DNA of 64,000 nt from positions 2,073,501 through 2,137,500 of the forward strand of contig NZ_CP051666.1 in assembly GCF_012848475.1 (NCBI RefSeq), read 5' to 3'. The notes under the pieces were generated by a model that made no database searches, was not told where the DNA came from, and worked only from the letters and a program-made list of their open reading frames with translations. Position numbers and translations under genes: made by a program. Positions 1-8,408 of this stretch are shown piece by piece; the stretch's first letter is position 1, and each line of letters begins with the position of its first letter. This stretch comes from Marinobacterium sp. LSUCC0821 (lineage in GTDB: Bacteria > Pseudomonadota > Gammaproteobacteria > Pseudomonadales > Balneatricaceae).

Positions 1-590
1 ATGTCCTCTCTGCTCAGGTTCACGGTTTTGTGGAGACTGGAAAGGGGTTAAAACGTTCTGGTGCACAGCCAGGCGATCTGATTTTTGTCAGTGGCTCTTT
101 AGGTGATTCACGTGCTGGGCTTGCTACCCTAAAGGGCGAGTTAGACGCTAATGAGTATCTATTAACTCGTTACCTGCGCCCGACACCAAGAGTTGAGCTT
201 GGAGTGGCTTTACGCGATATTGCTTCAGCGGCGATAGATATCTCAGATGGCTTATTGGCAGATCTTGGGCATATTCTCGAGCAATCTCAGATGGCTGCTG
301 AATTAGAGTGTAGCCAGTTGCCGATTTCAGAAGTGCTGGCGCAATCTGTCTCTAAGCCCTATGCGGATCATTGGGCATTAACGGGTGGTGAAGATTTTGA
401 ACTCTGCTTTACAGTGCCCTCTGAAATGAGAGCTTCTGTAGCAGAGCTGGCTAAAGCCCTCTCTTTGAATCTGACCGAGATCGGCTGCATAGTTGCTGGT
501 GAGGGGGTTCATCTCACCGATAATGGAGTCTCTATAGCTCTTCCTGAGACATTCGGATTTGACCATTTTCACAAGCAAGGTAACCCTTGA
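1..590 (+). CDS. thiL: Thiamine-monophosphate kinase, C-terminal part
   Basis: ThiL phosphorylates thiamine monophosphate to thiamine diphosphate in the cytoplasm. The reading frame is open from the first bases of the window, so the N-terminal part lies outside; about 195 C-terminal residues remain of the roughly 320 usual for the family. Recognisable ThiL segments are the QVHGFV stretch and RRSG-like KRSGAQPGD near the start, DISDGLLADLGHI in the middle and TGGEDFELCF towards the end, which belong to the AIR-synthase/ThiL nucleotide-binding fold. The stop is one base before the pgpA start, so the two are co-transcribed, the usual gammaproteobacterial order. The family call is secure; only the start is missing. 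Confidence 0.93.
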   Translation, partial: VLSAQVHGFVETGKGLKRSGAQPGDLIFVSGSLGDSRAGLATLKGELDANEYLLTRYLRPTPRVELGVALRDIASAAIDISDGLLADLGHILEQSQMAAELECSQLPISEVLAQSVSKPYADHWALTGGEDFELCFTVPSEMRASVAELAKALSLNLTEIGCIVAGEGVHLTDNGVSIALPETFGFDHFHKQGNP

Positions 591-591
591 T

Positions 592-1068
592 ATGAGTAAA
601 ACTCCAGCCTCAATTTGGCGTAATCCTATCCATTTTCTAGCCTTTGGGTTGGGCAGTGGTGCCGCTCCGAAAGCGCCCGGCACCTTTGGAACGCTTGCTG
701 CAATTCCGCTCTGGTTGTTGTTTGCTGATCTTCCAATCCTCTCCTATATTGCACTGATCGTTGTGGCATCTCTGGTCGGGATTTGGCTATGTGGGCAGAC
801 CTCAAAAGATCTGGGCGTGCATGATCACGGCGGCATTGTTTGGGATGAGTTTGTAGGCCTATGGATTACCTACATTGCACTTCCTGAGGGTTGGGTATGG
901 GTGTTGTTTGGGTTCCTACTCTTCCGCCTGTTCGACATTTGGAAGCCTTGGCCAATCGGTTGGGCTGATAGCAAGGTTAGTGGTGGCTTGGGCATCATGC
1001 TTGATGATATCTTGGCCGGTTTTATGGCCCTAGGTGTACTTCAGGCGGTAAACTATCTACTAATTTAA
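592..1068 (+). CDS. pgpA: Phosphatidylglycerophosphatase A
   Basis: PgpA removes phosphate from phosphatidylglycerophosphate to give phosphatidylglycerol at the inner membrane. The protein has 158 residues with several hydrophobic segments and the family signature GSGAAPKAPGTFGTL near residues 19-33, followed by WDEFVGLWI and FDIWKPWPIGWAD. I chose the ATG at 592, immediately after the thiL stop, over an upstream in-frame start inside thiL because homology begins there. Gene order thiL-pgpA supports the call. Confidence 0.93.
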   Translation: MSKTPASIWRNPIHFLAFGLGSGAAPKAPGTFGTLAAIPLWLLFADLPILSYIALIVVASLVGIWLCGQTSKDLGVHDHGGIVWDEFVGLWITYIALPEGWVWVLFGFLLFRLFDIWKPWPIGWADSKVSGGLGIMLDDILAGFMALGVLQAVNYLLI

Positions 1069-1159
1069 AGAATCCGGAACCCAATCCTTAACGTAACATC
1101 ATAAACTTGGGTTCAGAGTGATTAACCGGCGTATGGAAATGCCGAATGAGGATTTTACA

Positions 1160-1771
1160 GTGAGTATCAAATTTGTAGCAGAGTCAAAATTGCCAACACC
1201 CATGGGTGTGTTTCGCATGGTTGGCTTTGAAGATACTGAAACCGGCAAGGAGCATGTTGCTCTTGTTTACGGTGATGTAGCGGGTGATACCCCGGTCTTG
1301 GCGCGTATGCATTCAGAGTGTTTAACGGGTGATGCACTGTTTAGTTTGCGTTGCGACTGTGGATTTCAGCTGCAAGAGGCGCTTAAGCGCATCGCAGAGC
1401 AGGGTGCAGGTGTACTGCTATATCTTCGCCAAGAGGGGCGCGGTATCGGTCTTTTAAACAAGATTCGTGCTTACAACCTTCAAGATGGCGGTTGCGATAC
1501 CGTTGAGGCGAACGAAAAGCTGGGCTTTGCGGCTGATATGCGAGACTACTCTATGTGTCAGCCGATGTTGGAACATCTAGGCGTTAAAAGCGTCAACCTG
1601 ATGACCAATAACCCTCGCAAGGTAGATGCACTAGCGCGGTACGGTGTGAACGTATCAGAACGTGAACCTCTTCAGGTAGGTAAAAACCGATACAACGAAC
1701 ACTACCTCGAGACCAAGATGGGTAAGTTAGGTCATATGATGACAGAGGTTCATTTTAAGCCTGACGCTTAA
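1160..1771 (+). CDS. ribA: GTP cyclohydrolase II
   Basis: RibA opens the GTP ring for riboflavin synthesis. It is zinc dependent, and the metal motif with three cysteines is visible as [19 protein letters not shown] near residues 48-66. [16 protein letters not shown] and TNNPRKV are further family blocks. The GTG at 1160, preceded by GAGGA at about 7 bases, gives a 203-residue protein that aligns from the start with E. coli RibA (196 residues). An upstream start at 1118 would add an unsupported N-terminal tail. It is not fused to RibB. A stem-loop terminator follows. Confidence 0.93.
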   Translation: MSIKFVAESKLPTPMGVFRMVGFEDTETGKEHVALVYGDVAGDTPVLARMHSECLTGDALFSLRCDCGFQLQEALKRIAEQGAGVLLYLRQEGRGIGLLNKIRAYNLQDGGCDTVEANEKLGFAADMRDYSMCQPMLEHLGVKSVNLMTNNPRKVDALARYGVNVSEREPLQVGKNRYNEHYLETKMGKLGHMMTEVHFKPDA

Positions 1772-1794
1772 TTTGAGTGATGTTTGAATACTCT

Positions 1795-1823
1795 AAACGC
1801 CTTGCAATTACGCAGGGCGTTTT
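1795..1823. terminator. Terminator between ribA and dxs
   Basis: AAACGCC and GGCGTTT arms separated by about 15 bases are followed by T-rich sequence. The hairpin sits between the convergent ribA and dxs genes and can serve both strands. Confidence 0.7.
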
Positions 1824-1861
1824 AGTTTTCGGAAGAGGCTTTTAGCTGCTCTTAATGGTTT

Positions 1862-3637
1862 TTAACTAAGTAGTTTAGTGATGCGGTTTAGCAGACTATC
1901 TTGATCTAACCCAGCAGCCTGCAGCTGTTCATCACGTGTGCCGTGGGCAATCCAGTGGTCAGGTACACCGAATGAGCTCAGTTTCACATCAACCCCACTC
2001 TCAGATATCCACTCAGCAACAGCACTTCCAGCACCGCCTTGCAGCGAATGATCTTCAAGAGTGAATAGTTGGTTGTGACGGGTCGTCAGTTCCGTTAACA
2101 ACTCAGTGTCGAGCGGTTTTACAAAACGCATATCGACAAGTGTTAGATCCAATGCATCGGCTACTGCTTTTGCACTCTCTAATAGCGGCCCGAAGTTAAG
2201 AATGGCTGCTCCACTGCTGCCCTCTCTTAATAAGGCACCTTTTCCGAGTGCTAGATTACCAGTATATGTGTGTCCGGATTCGGGTACGCCGCTACCGCGT
2301 GGATAACGAATAAACACAGGGCCAACGTGTTGGTAACCAAGTTCTAGCAAGGCTCTCTGTTCTGATAGCGTAGAGGGTGTCATCACAACCGCACCGGGCA
2401 GAGTGCGTAAGAAAGCGATATCAAAAATACCTGAGTGGGTCGGGCCATCTTCGCCCACAAGTCCTGCCCTATCTATAGCGACTAAGCAGTCCAAATTTTG
2501 CAGGACGATATCGTGTACAACCTGATCATAGGCGCGCTGTAGAAATGTGGAGTAGATCGCTAGGACTGGTTTCATTTCACCAACAGCGAAGCCTGCCGCC
2601 AGTGTCGCTGCGTGCTGTTCTGCTATTGCTACATCAAAGTATCGATCAGGAAATTCGTTGGCAAAGCTAACTAGACCAGAGCCCTCTCGCATAGCTGGAG
2701 TAATCGCTACCACGCGGTTATCGTTGCGCCCTTTTTCAGTTAACCACTGGCCAAAGTTATCGCTGTATTTCACCTTTTGGGCACCGGATTCACCTGGATG
2801 CTCCAGTTTGGTGATTGCATGGTAACCCACGGGATCCTCTTCAGCCGGTGCAAAGCCTTTCCCTTTTTGAGTTCTTACATGCAAAAACTGAGGACCGCTG
2901 CTATTCAGAGCCCTATTAAGTGCTGGTAGTAGTTGCTCAAAATCATGACCATCAATAGGCCCTGTATAGTTAAAGTTGAGCGCCTCGAACAGTGGCATGA
3001 CAGGGTTAGTAGGTACTCGCTCGCGTAACTGAGTTGCGAGATAGGTTGCCAATCCGCCCTGATTTGGTGAGATCGACATATCATTATCGTTGAGTATAAC
3101 GAGCAGGTTAGCACCGGTATGTGCTGCGTGGTTTAGGGCCTCAAATGCCATACCGGCAGTCAGTGCGCCATCACCAATAACCGCAACGGATTTTCGCTGC
3201 TGACCTTGCATTTTATTAGCCAGTGCCATTCCCAGGGCTGCACTGATTGAGGTGCTAGAGTGACCAGTGCCGAAGCTATCAAATTCACTTTCACTCATCG
3301 TTGGAAATGGAGTGAGTCCGTGAGCCATTCGCATCGCTAGCATCTGTTCGCGGCGACCTGTCAGAATCTTATGCGGATAGGCTTGGTGCCCGACATCCCA
3401 GATTAGATGGTCCGTTGGGGTATCCAATAGGTGATGGAGTGCCAGTGTTAGCTCTACAACCCCTAGGCTTGCTCCCAGATGCCCGCCCGTTTGTCCCACT
3501 GTAAATAGCAAAAATTGACGAAGCTCGTCAGCCAACTGTGTTAACTTATTAATGCTACAATTTTTCAGATCAGCAGGGCCTGCAATCTTGTCGAGCGCAG
3601 GGGTGTTTGGGCGGTTGCGAGGGAAGTCGGAGATCAT
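1862..3637 (-). CDS. dxs: 1-deoxy-D-xylulose-5-phosphate synthase
   Basis: Dxs condenses pyruvate and glyceraldehyde 3-phosphate using thiamine diphosphate, the first step of the MEP isoprenoid pathway. It has 591 residues, slightly shorter than the usual 620. The N-terminal TPP domain has GQTGGHLGASLGVVELT and the GDGALTAGMAFEALN ... NDN pyrophosphate motif. The central transketolase-like domain has AIAEQHAATLAAGFA. The start codon overlaps the ispA stop as TAATG, so the two genes are translationally coupled in an xseB-ispA-dxs operon. The assignment is secure. Confidence 0.96.
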   Translation of the reverse strand: MISDFPRNRPNTPALDKIAGPADLKNCSINKLTQLADELRQFLLFTVGQTGGHLGASLGVVELTLALHHLLDTPTDHLIWDVGHQAYPHKILTGRREQMLAMRMAHGLTPFPTMSESEFDSFGTGHSSTSISAALGMALANKMQGQQRKSVAVIGDGALTAGMAFEALNHAAHTGANLLVILNDNDMSISPNQGGLATYLATQLRERVPTNPVMPLFEALNFNYTGPIDGHDFEQLLPALNRALNSSGPQFLHVRTQKGKGFAPAEEDPVGYHAITKLEHPGESGAQKVKYSDNFGQWLTEKGRNDNRVVAITPAMREGSGLVSFANEFPDRYFDVAIAEQHAATLAAGFAVGEMKPVLAIYSTFLQRAYDQVVHDIVLQNLDCLVAIDRAGLVGEDGPTHSGIFDIAFLRTLPGAVVMTPSTLSEQRALLELGYQHVGPVFIRYPRGSGVPESGHTYTGNLALGKGALLREGSSGAAILNFGPLLESAKAVADALDLTLVDMRFVKPLDTELLTELTTRHNQLFTLEDHSLQGGAGSAVAEWISESGVDVKLSSFGVPDHWIAHGTRDEQLQAAGLDQDSLLNRITKLLS

Positions 3638-4518
3638 TAGCTAGATCTTGAGATGATGAATTGAGCTATCTCCCTAAGAGGAGTTGCCTGCTCGCCGAAA
3701 CTGGAGAGGGCGTCATTGGCCTGTTCGACTAGCTCTTCTAACCAAGCCTTGCTTGCTTCCAGACCCATTAGAGCCGGGTAGGTCGGTTTGTCTCGCTCCA
3801 GGTCTGAGCCCTGAGGCTTACCAAGCTGTTCTGTGCTTCCCTCGATATCTAGAATGTCATCCTGAATCTGGAATGCGAGACCGATGGCGACACCATATTG
3901 GTCGAGTGCGGTAAGACTGTCTGGCGTGGCATTGTTGCTGGCAAGTGCACCTAGGCGCAGAGCTGCACGAATTAGCGCACCAGTCTTGGCACCGTGCATT
4001 GATTGCATCTCTTCAAGTGTAAGGGCTTTACCCACAGAGCCTAAATCAAATGCCTGGCCATCAACCATGCCCAGATCACCACTCGCTGTTGCGAGAGTTT
4101 GAACCATCTTGAGTTTAATATCGGGCGATTGCAATGAATCGTCACAGCTTAACAGCTCAAAGGCGAGCGTTAGCAAGGCATCACCCGCAAGTATTGCAGT
4201 CGCTTCATCGAACTTAATGTGGCAGGTGGGTTTGCCGCGGCGAAGATCGTCATCATCCATGGCGGGAAGGTCATCATGCACCAGCGAGTAGCTATGTATC
4301 GCTTCAATGGCACAAGCTGCATTATCAGCTTGCTCTAAGGTGCCACAGAGTAATTTACACGCCTGGTAGACCAAAATAGGGCGAAGGCGTTTACCACCAT
4401 TCAACAGACTATACTGCATCGCCTCATTTAGATGAGATGCAATATTTGCGCGCGACGAGAGCAGTGAGAGTAGTTTTGACTCAACGCGCTCGCGGTACAG
4501 TTGCATCTCAGAAGCCAT
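3637..4518 (-). CDS. ispA: Farnesyl diphosphate synthase
   Basis: This short-chain trans-prenyltransferase makes farnesyl diphosphate from IPP and DMAPP. It has 293 residues, the usual length. The first aspartate-rich motif is in LVHDDLPAMDDDDLRRGKP and the second in FQIQDDILD; GGKRLRP is the pyrophosphate-binding block. It lies between xseB (9-base gap) and dxs (overlapping), the standard operon. Confidence 0.96.
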   Translation of the reverse strand: MASEMQLYRERVESKLLSLLSSRANIASHLNEAMQYSLLNGGKRLRPILVYQACKLLCGTLEQADNAACAIEAIHSYSLVHDDLPAMDDDDLRRGKPTCHIKFDEATAILAGDALLTLAFELLSCDDSLQSPDIKLKMVQTLATASGDLGMVDGQAFDLGSVGKALTLEEMQSMHGAKTGALIRAALRLGALASNNATPDSLTALDQYGVAIGLAFQIQDDILDIEGSTEQLGKPQGSDLERDKPTYPALMGLEASKAWLEELVEQANDALSSFGEQATPLREIAQFIISRSS

Positions 4519-4527
4519 GGCGATGGA

Positions 4528-4761
4528 TTACTCTTCTACAAATGGCTGCTCAGTAATCTGACCAGCTTTTTCAGTAAGGAGAACGACTTTCTGCTCGGCA
4601 TCTTGCAGAATCTTTTGGCACTCACGTGTAAGGCCTATACCCTCTTCAAACGCTTTTAGCGCCTCTTCGATGGGTAGGTCGCCCTTCTCCATCTCGGTCA
4701 CCAGCGCCTCTAGACGTTTTAATGAGCCTTCGAAATCGCTTGCCTGTTTCTTATCTGACAT
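4528..4761 (-). CDS. xseB: Exodeoxyribonuclease VII small subunit
   Basis: The 77-residue protein is almost entirely helical and carries the XseB pattern FEGSLKRLEALVTEMEKGDLPIEEALKAFEEG (residues about 10-40, shortened here to its landmarks FEGSL, LE.LV..ME.G.LPLE). It binds the large subunit XseA, which is not in the window, to form the single-strand DNA exonuclease VII. It is the first gene of the xseB-ispA-dxs operon. Confidence 0.93.
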   Translation of the reverse strand: MSDKKQASDFEGSLKRLEALVTEMEKGDLPIEEALKAFEEGIGLTRECQKILQDAEQKVVLLTEKAGQITEQPFVEE

Positions 4762-4827
4762 GTCCTAGCCTATTAGCATCGAATTCAGTTTGAGTAAGTA
4801 TACCCTGCTTCTCAAGCTTTTCAGCCT

Positions 4828-5607
4828 TTACAGTGCAATCGAGCGAATAAGCCCAAGTGTGCTGGTAATGATTAACACGCTACCCATGATTTTGAAAAAG
4901 AGAACGGAGTCTGTATTCACCAGATAGCTGTGTAAACGCTGCCCCAACTTGTGACCAATAAAAGCGCAGGGGAGTAGCCATAAATGGTGAATGAGTTGCA
5001 GATCGACGCCAGCAATCACAAATGAACCAAGTTTGATCACTACCAGAATAAACCAGAGTACGAAGAGGGTGTCTCGCAACTGGGCTTTAGCTACATGGCT
5101 CGCGAAAACAGCCATCACGAGAGGTGCTGCGATCAATGAGGTACCGCTGACATAGCCGCCCAGCATTAAAAATAGATTATCAATCCAAGGTCTGTTACTG
5201 CGAAACGGCTTGTTAAGTATGTAGCCGATCGAATAGATAATGACGATGACAAAGATCAGGCCGGCCATGATCTCATTTGGCAGTGTTAGCAGACCAAATA
5301 CCCCAATTAACTTGGGGATGATCATGATCTTTAGGCTCTTTTTCAGATAGTCCCAATCAACGTTCTCGGATAAGCCAGAGTTGCCACTGCGTTTTGCTTT
5401 GAGATGATTTGCGAGTGTGATCGAGCCTGAAAAAATCAGCAGGTGCATGCCAATGATTGGAAGAAAAATAACTGGATCATCAACAATTAACAGTAGAAAT
5501 GGCAGCGATAGAACAGCACCGCCAAATCCAAGGCCGGTGCGAACAAAACCACTCCAGACAAAAATTAATGCGATCAGGCTATATTGCCACCAGAGAAGAT
5601 CAGTCAT
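4828..5607 (-). CDS. TauE/SafE family sulfite/organic anion exporter-like permease
   Basis: A 259-residue membrane protein with about eight hydrophobic segments and the TauE/SafE pattern GFGGAVLSLPFLLLI near the N terminus repeated more weakly in GGYVSGTSLIAAPLVMAVF. Members move small sulfonates, sulfite or other organic anions; the substrate cannot be read from sequence. I prefer the ATG at 5607, with GGTGA upstream, over an earlier TTG. It stands between xseB and a cytochrome c gene on the same strand without obvious functional link. Confidence 0.8.
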   Translation of the reverse strand: MTDLLWWQYSLIALIFVWSGFVRTGLGFGGAVLSLPFLLLIVDDPVIFLPIIGMHLLIFSGSITLANHLKAKRSGNSGLSENVDWDYLKKSLKIMIIPKLIGVFGLLTLPNEIMAGLIFVIVIIYSIGYILNKPFRSNRPWIDNLFLMLGGYVSGTSLIAAPLVMAVFASHVAKAQLRDTLFVLWFILVVIKLGSFVIAGVDLQLIHHLWLLPCAFIGHKLGQRLHSYLVNTDSVLFFKIMGSVLIITSTLGLIRSIAL

Positions 5608-5657
5608 GAATTTATTCACCAAATAATGGGGCGATGATCATACCAAAATTTGGGCAC

Positions 5658-5684
5658 AAAAAAGCCGACACGAGGTCGGCTTTT
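5658..5684. terminator. Intrinsic terminator after the cytochrome c gene
   Basis: AAAAGCCGAC-ACGA-GGTCGGCTTTT is a 10-bp stem with a 4-base loop flanked by A and T runs, so it can work in both directions. It follows the leftward cytochrome gene. Confidence 0.85.
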
Positions 5685-5700
5685 CAGAACACTCTAAGAA

Positions 5701-6006
5701 TTATTTAGAGTTGTTGATCATGTGCTCGATAGCGCCTTTAAGTTCTGCATCTGAACAGTCCATGCAAGTACCCATTGGCGGCATTGCATTGATACCTGTT
5801 TTGGCAGTTGCTAGAAGAGCATCAACACCTTTTGCAGCACGTGGAGCCCAAGCTGCTGCATCACCCATTTTAGGTGCGCCAGCAACGCCAACCATGTGAC
5901 ATGCAAGACAGTAAGTGTTGTATACAGTAGCACCATCACGCTCAGCCATTGCTGAAGCAGGAACCATTAGAACAGCGGCAGCTAGGCCGATTAGAGTCTT
6001 TTTCAT
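5701..6006 (-). CDS. Periplasmic class I cytochrome c (c5-like)
   Basis: A 101-residue precursor with a signal peptide (residues 1-21, cleaved after SAMA) and one heme-binding CLACH motif near residue 33. The distal methionine is probably in INAMPPMG. A second cysteine pair, CMDC near residue 83, is typical of small cytochromes c5, where it forms a disulfide. It should carry single electrons between membrane complexes and terminal oxidases or reductases. A good AGAGG ribosome site precedes the ATG. The partner cannot be deduced from the neighbours. Confidence 0.88.
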   Translation of the reverse strand: MKKTLIGLAAAVLMVPASAMAERDGATVYNTYCLACHMVGVAGAPKMGDAAAWAPRAAKGVDALLATAKTGINAMPPMGTCMDCSDAELKGAIEHMINNSK

Positions 6007-6164
6007 CTATCTCTACCTCTTTGAGATTGGGTATCGGTCGTCTTACCAGTAAAGATCGCCGACTGAATAAACCTGGCTATAAGTTTAGAACTTTTAGTTT
6101 GGCTAAGTCTAGCACTAAAATTACGCGCAGAGGCAGAGTGTGGATCGCTTTTTAGCTATGCACC

Positions 6165-6356
6165 TTAGCGATAGGTCAGTCGCATCGCAAAATCAGCTTG
6201 CGAGTGCTGTGTACGATTCAAACGCTTTGCTTTCTCGATGTTCTCGATTTTGCGTGAAGCAGCAGCGAGTTGCTCTTCAGTGATCTCAAGTTGCGTAGAG
6301 ATCTCTTTTACGTCGTAGCCACGATGATGCATACGAACTAGGCTATCTATATTCAT
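6165..6356 (-). CDS. Small conserved-looking hypothetical protein
   Basis: A 63-residue soluble protein rich in charged residues, with a probable helix-turn-helix-like start (YDVKEISTQLEITEEQLAAA). No family is recognised. An AGGAT ribosome site precedes the ATG and codon use resembles the neighbours, so I believe it is a real gene. The helix layout would fit a small DNA-binding or regulatory protein, but that is a guess. Confidence 0.6.
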   Translation of the reverse strand: MNIDSLVRMHHRGYDVKEISTQLEITEEQLAAASRKIENIEKAKRLNRTQHSQADFAMRLTYR

Positions 6357-6491
6357 CTTTTTATATCCTATCTATCTTTTCTCTATGTAGTGGCGCCATT
6401 AGAGCTTAGTTTGATGACTGTTTAATGACAGGATGTTTGAGTTACCAAAAAGATGGGCGTAGATTGGGTCTATTCCTATTAGGGTCTTTCC

Positions 6492-6995
6492 ATGCTGCAA
6501 CTGATAAACCTAAATGATCTAAGCATCTCATCAGAGAGACTGCAGTCCAGTTACCTGCAAACTGAGGTCGGTTTTCTCAAAGTTATATGGTGTGAAGAGG
6601 GCATTTTTACCTCTGAGTTTGTCGATGGTCTCCCCGGGTCTGATGAATTCAACAGTGCATCCTTTTTGAGTTTTTTGCGTAAACATCCAAATCAACTCCC
6701 CCTTATTGTGCAGGCAACTGAATTTCAGAAGAGTGTTTGGCAAGCAATATCTAAGAGTGTAACGGGGCAGTGCTTCACCTATAAATCACTGGCTATGGAT
6801 ATGGGTAAGCCGGATGCCGTGCGTGCAGTGGGCAGTGCCTTAGGTAAAAATCAGCATGCGCTTTTCATACCCTGTCATCGTGCTATTCGATCTGATGGTG
6901 GGTTGGGCGGTTTTCGTTGGGGGCTAGAACGAAAAAGCCACCTGCTCAAGTTAGAAGCAGATGGCCTTAATTTGATCGAGCAGTTGCTGGCTTAA
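6492..6995 (+). CDS. ogt: Methylated-DNA--protein-cysteine S-methyltransferase
   Basis: This suicide repair enzyme transfers alkyl groups from O6-alkylguanine to its own cysteine. The active site is visible as IPCHRAI near residue 125, and the C-terminal domain has FQKSVWQAI and GKPDAVRAVGSALGKN. The 167-residue length is that of Ogt-type enzymes without an AdaA domain. It ends four bases inside the stop region of the convergent dehydroquinase gene, so the two overlap tail to tail. Confidence 0.9.
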   Translation: MLQLINLNDLSISSERLQSSYLQTEVGFLKVIWCEEGIFTSEFVDGLPGSDEFNSASFLSFLRKHPNQLPLIVQATEFQKSVWQAISKSVTGQCFTYKSLAMDMGKPDAVRAVGSALGKNQHALFIPCHRAIRSDGGLGGFRWGLERKSHLLKLEADGLNLIEQLLA

Positions 6996-7438
6996 GCGTT
7001 CAGTGCATCAGCAGCAGCGATGATGCCAAGCTTGTAGCTGGTTAGGCCGAAACCAGAGATTTGGCCAATCACCTGATGTGAAAATACCGACTTATGGCGG
7101 AACTCTTCACGTGCGTGAACATTCGACATGTGAACCTCAACGATAGGCCCCTTATCTTTAAAGATGGCCAGAGCGTCTGCAAGACCGTAGCTGTAGTGAG
7201 TCCAGGCGCCTGCGTTTAATACAATCGCATCTATATCTTCAAGGAAGGCTTGGTGAATCTTGCGAGCCATTTCACCTTCGATATCTGTCTGATAGCACTC
7301 CAGTTCACAACCCTGTTCTAGTGCCCACTTAGCAGAAGCCTGTTCAATATCTTGTAGTGTGAACGTGCCGTAGTGTTTTGGGTCACGTTTACCAAACATT
7401 GCATGGTTGATGCCGTGTAAAAGCAGAATTTTTGCCAT
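6992..7438 (-). CDS. aroQ: Type II 3-dehydroquinate dehydratase (divergent)
   Basis: AroQ dehydrates 3-dehydroquinate to 3-dehydroshikimate as a dodecamer in the cytoplasm. The 148-residue protein keeps family positions Asn11, Arg18, Tyr23, Asn75, His81, His103 and the SNVHAREEFRH block. The normally near-invariant lid entrance PNLNLLG reads INHAMFG (residues 10-16), the QSN motif is QTD, and NP.A.TH is NAGAWTH. These differences set it apart from typical biosynthetic enzymes and fit a paralogue devoted to quinate catabolism, in line with the three AroE genes and the QuiC downstream. An altered substrate is also possible. An AGGAA ribosome site precedes the ATG. Confidence 0.85.
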   Translation of the reverse strand: MAKILLLHGINHAMFGKRDPKHYGTFTLQDIEQASAKWALEQGCELECYQTDIEGEMARKIHQAFLEDIDAIVLNAGAWTHYSYGLADALAIFKDKGPIVEVHMSNVHAREEFRHKSVFSHQVIGQISGFGLTSYKLGIIAAADALNA

Positions 7439-7597
7439 CTTCTCTATTCCTTAAGTTTCGCTCTGTTAGCGAATATATGGTTGTTAGTCTAAGTCCGTGA
7501 GCGATGAGTGCAAGATCTTTCTGTGGTCTTGCAGCTATTGTCGCTATACTGCCTGCTCAATTTATAAATGTTGCTAGTTTATCTGCCAGGTTGAATC

Positions 7598-8353
7598 GTG
7601 ATCGAGATTGGAAGCTCTGCCTTTATTGTTGCCTGTTTTGCAGCCTGGATTGTTGGTCTCTCGAAAGGTGGCTTACCCATCGTCGCGATGCTCTCTGTTC
7701 CCATTATGTCGCTGTTTATGCCGCCGATGACGGCCGCAATTCTGCTACTTCCAATCTATATCGTTAGCGATATGGTGGGTGTTTGGTTGTACCGTAAACA
7801 CTACTCAGCAATTAACCTCAAAATACTGCTGCCCGCCGGGCTCTTTGGTGTCTTTATTGGTTGGGCCACCGCCTCAATCATCTCAGATGAGTTAGTCGCA
7901 CTGTTAGTCGGCATCATGGGACTCTCGTTTGTTGCTTACACTTGGTTCGGAAAGCGTCATCTCAAAGAGGCACGTGAAGCGACTACTGGGAAAGGGTTGT
8001 TCTGGGGAACGATCGCAGGTTTTACCAGTTTTATATCGCATACCGGTGGACCACCTTTCCAGGTCTATACCTTGCCGCAAAAGTTAGAGAAGTTGGTGTT
8101 TGCAGGAACGGCAACGATCTTCTTTGCCATCATCAACCTCTCCAAGTTGCCGCCCTATCTAGCCCTTCGCGGCTACTCTGCAGATGATCTTAATCTTGCT
8201 CTGTGGCTAGTCCCAAGTGCACTGGTGGGCACTTTTATGGGCGCCCATTTGACCAAGATTTTAAAAGATCGTTGGTTCTTCGGGCTAATTGAAGTTGGGC
8301 TTCTGCTAGTTTCGATTAAGCTGATTCACGGTGTTGTGATCGGCGCTATGTGA
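7598..8353 (+). CDS. TauE/SafE family permease
   Basis: A 251-residue membrane protein with about eight segments, carrying the family blocks GLSKGGLPIVAMLSVPIMS and GFTSFISHTGGPPFQVYTLP. It is not closely similar to the one at 4.8-5.6 kb. Start is a GTG; homology begins immediately after it. It is divergent from the aroQ-like gene and convergent with an AroE gene, so its substrate may be a carboxylate or sulfonate tied to the catabolic region, but nothing in the sequence proves this. Confidence 0.82.
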   Translation: MIEIGSSAFIVACFAAWIVGLSKGGLPIVAMLSVPIMSLFMPPMTAAILLLPIYIVSDMVGVWLYRKHYSAINLKILLPAGLFGVFIGWATASIISDELVALLVGIMGLSFVAYTWFGKRHLKEAREATTGKGLFWGTIAGFTSFISHTGGPPFQVYTLPQKLEKLVFAGTATIFFAIINLSKLPPYLALRGYSADDLNLALWLVPSALVGTFMGAHLTKILKDRWFFGLIEVGLLLVSIKLIHGVVIGAM

Positions 8354-8369
8354 GTTTAGCTTCAAGGCC

Positions 8370-8395
8370 CGGTGACTGGTTAAAACCAGTCACCG
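8370..8395. terminator. Hairpin between convergent TauE-like gene and AroE gene
   Basis: CGGTGACTGGTT and AACCAGTCACCG form a 12-bp perfect stem with a 2-base spacer. There is no long T run, so termination strength is uncertain, but the position between convergent genes fits. Confidence 0.6.
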
Positions 8396-8408
8396 AAGCA
8401 ATGGCTAT

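Noticed and set aside
5665-5675. CCGACACGAGG, an 11-base match to the tRNA-Phe attachment core
   Set aside because: It is part of the stem and loop of an ordinary terminator after the cytochrome gene; the match does not extend and no arm sequence follows.
7504-7767. An 87-codon frame overlapping the second TauE/SafE gene
   Set aside because: It is out of frame with the clear membrane protein and has no family pattern.
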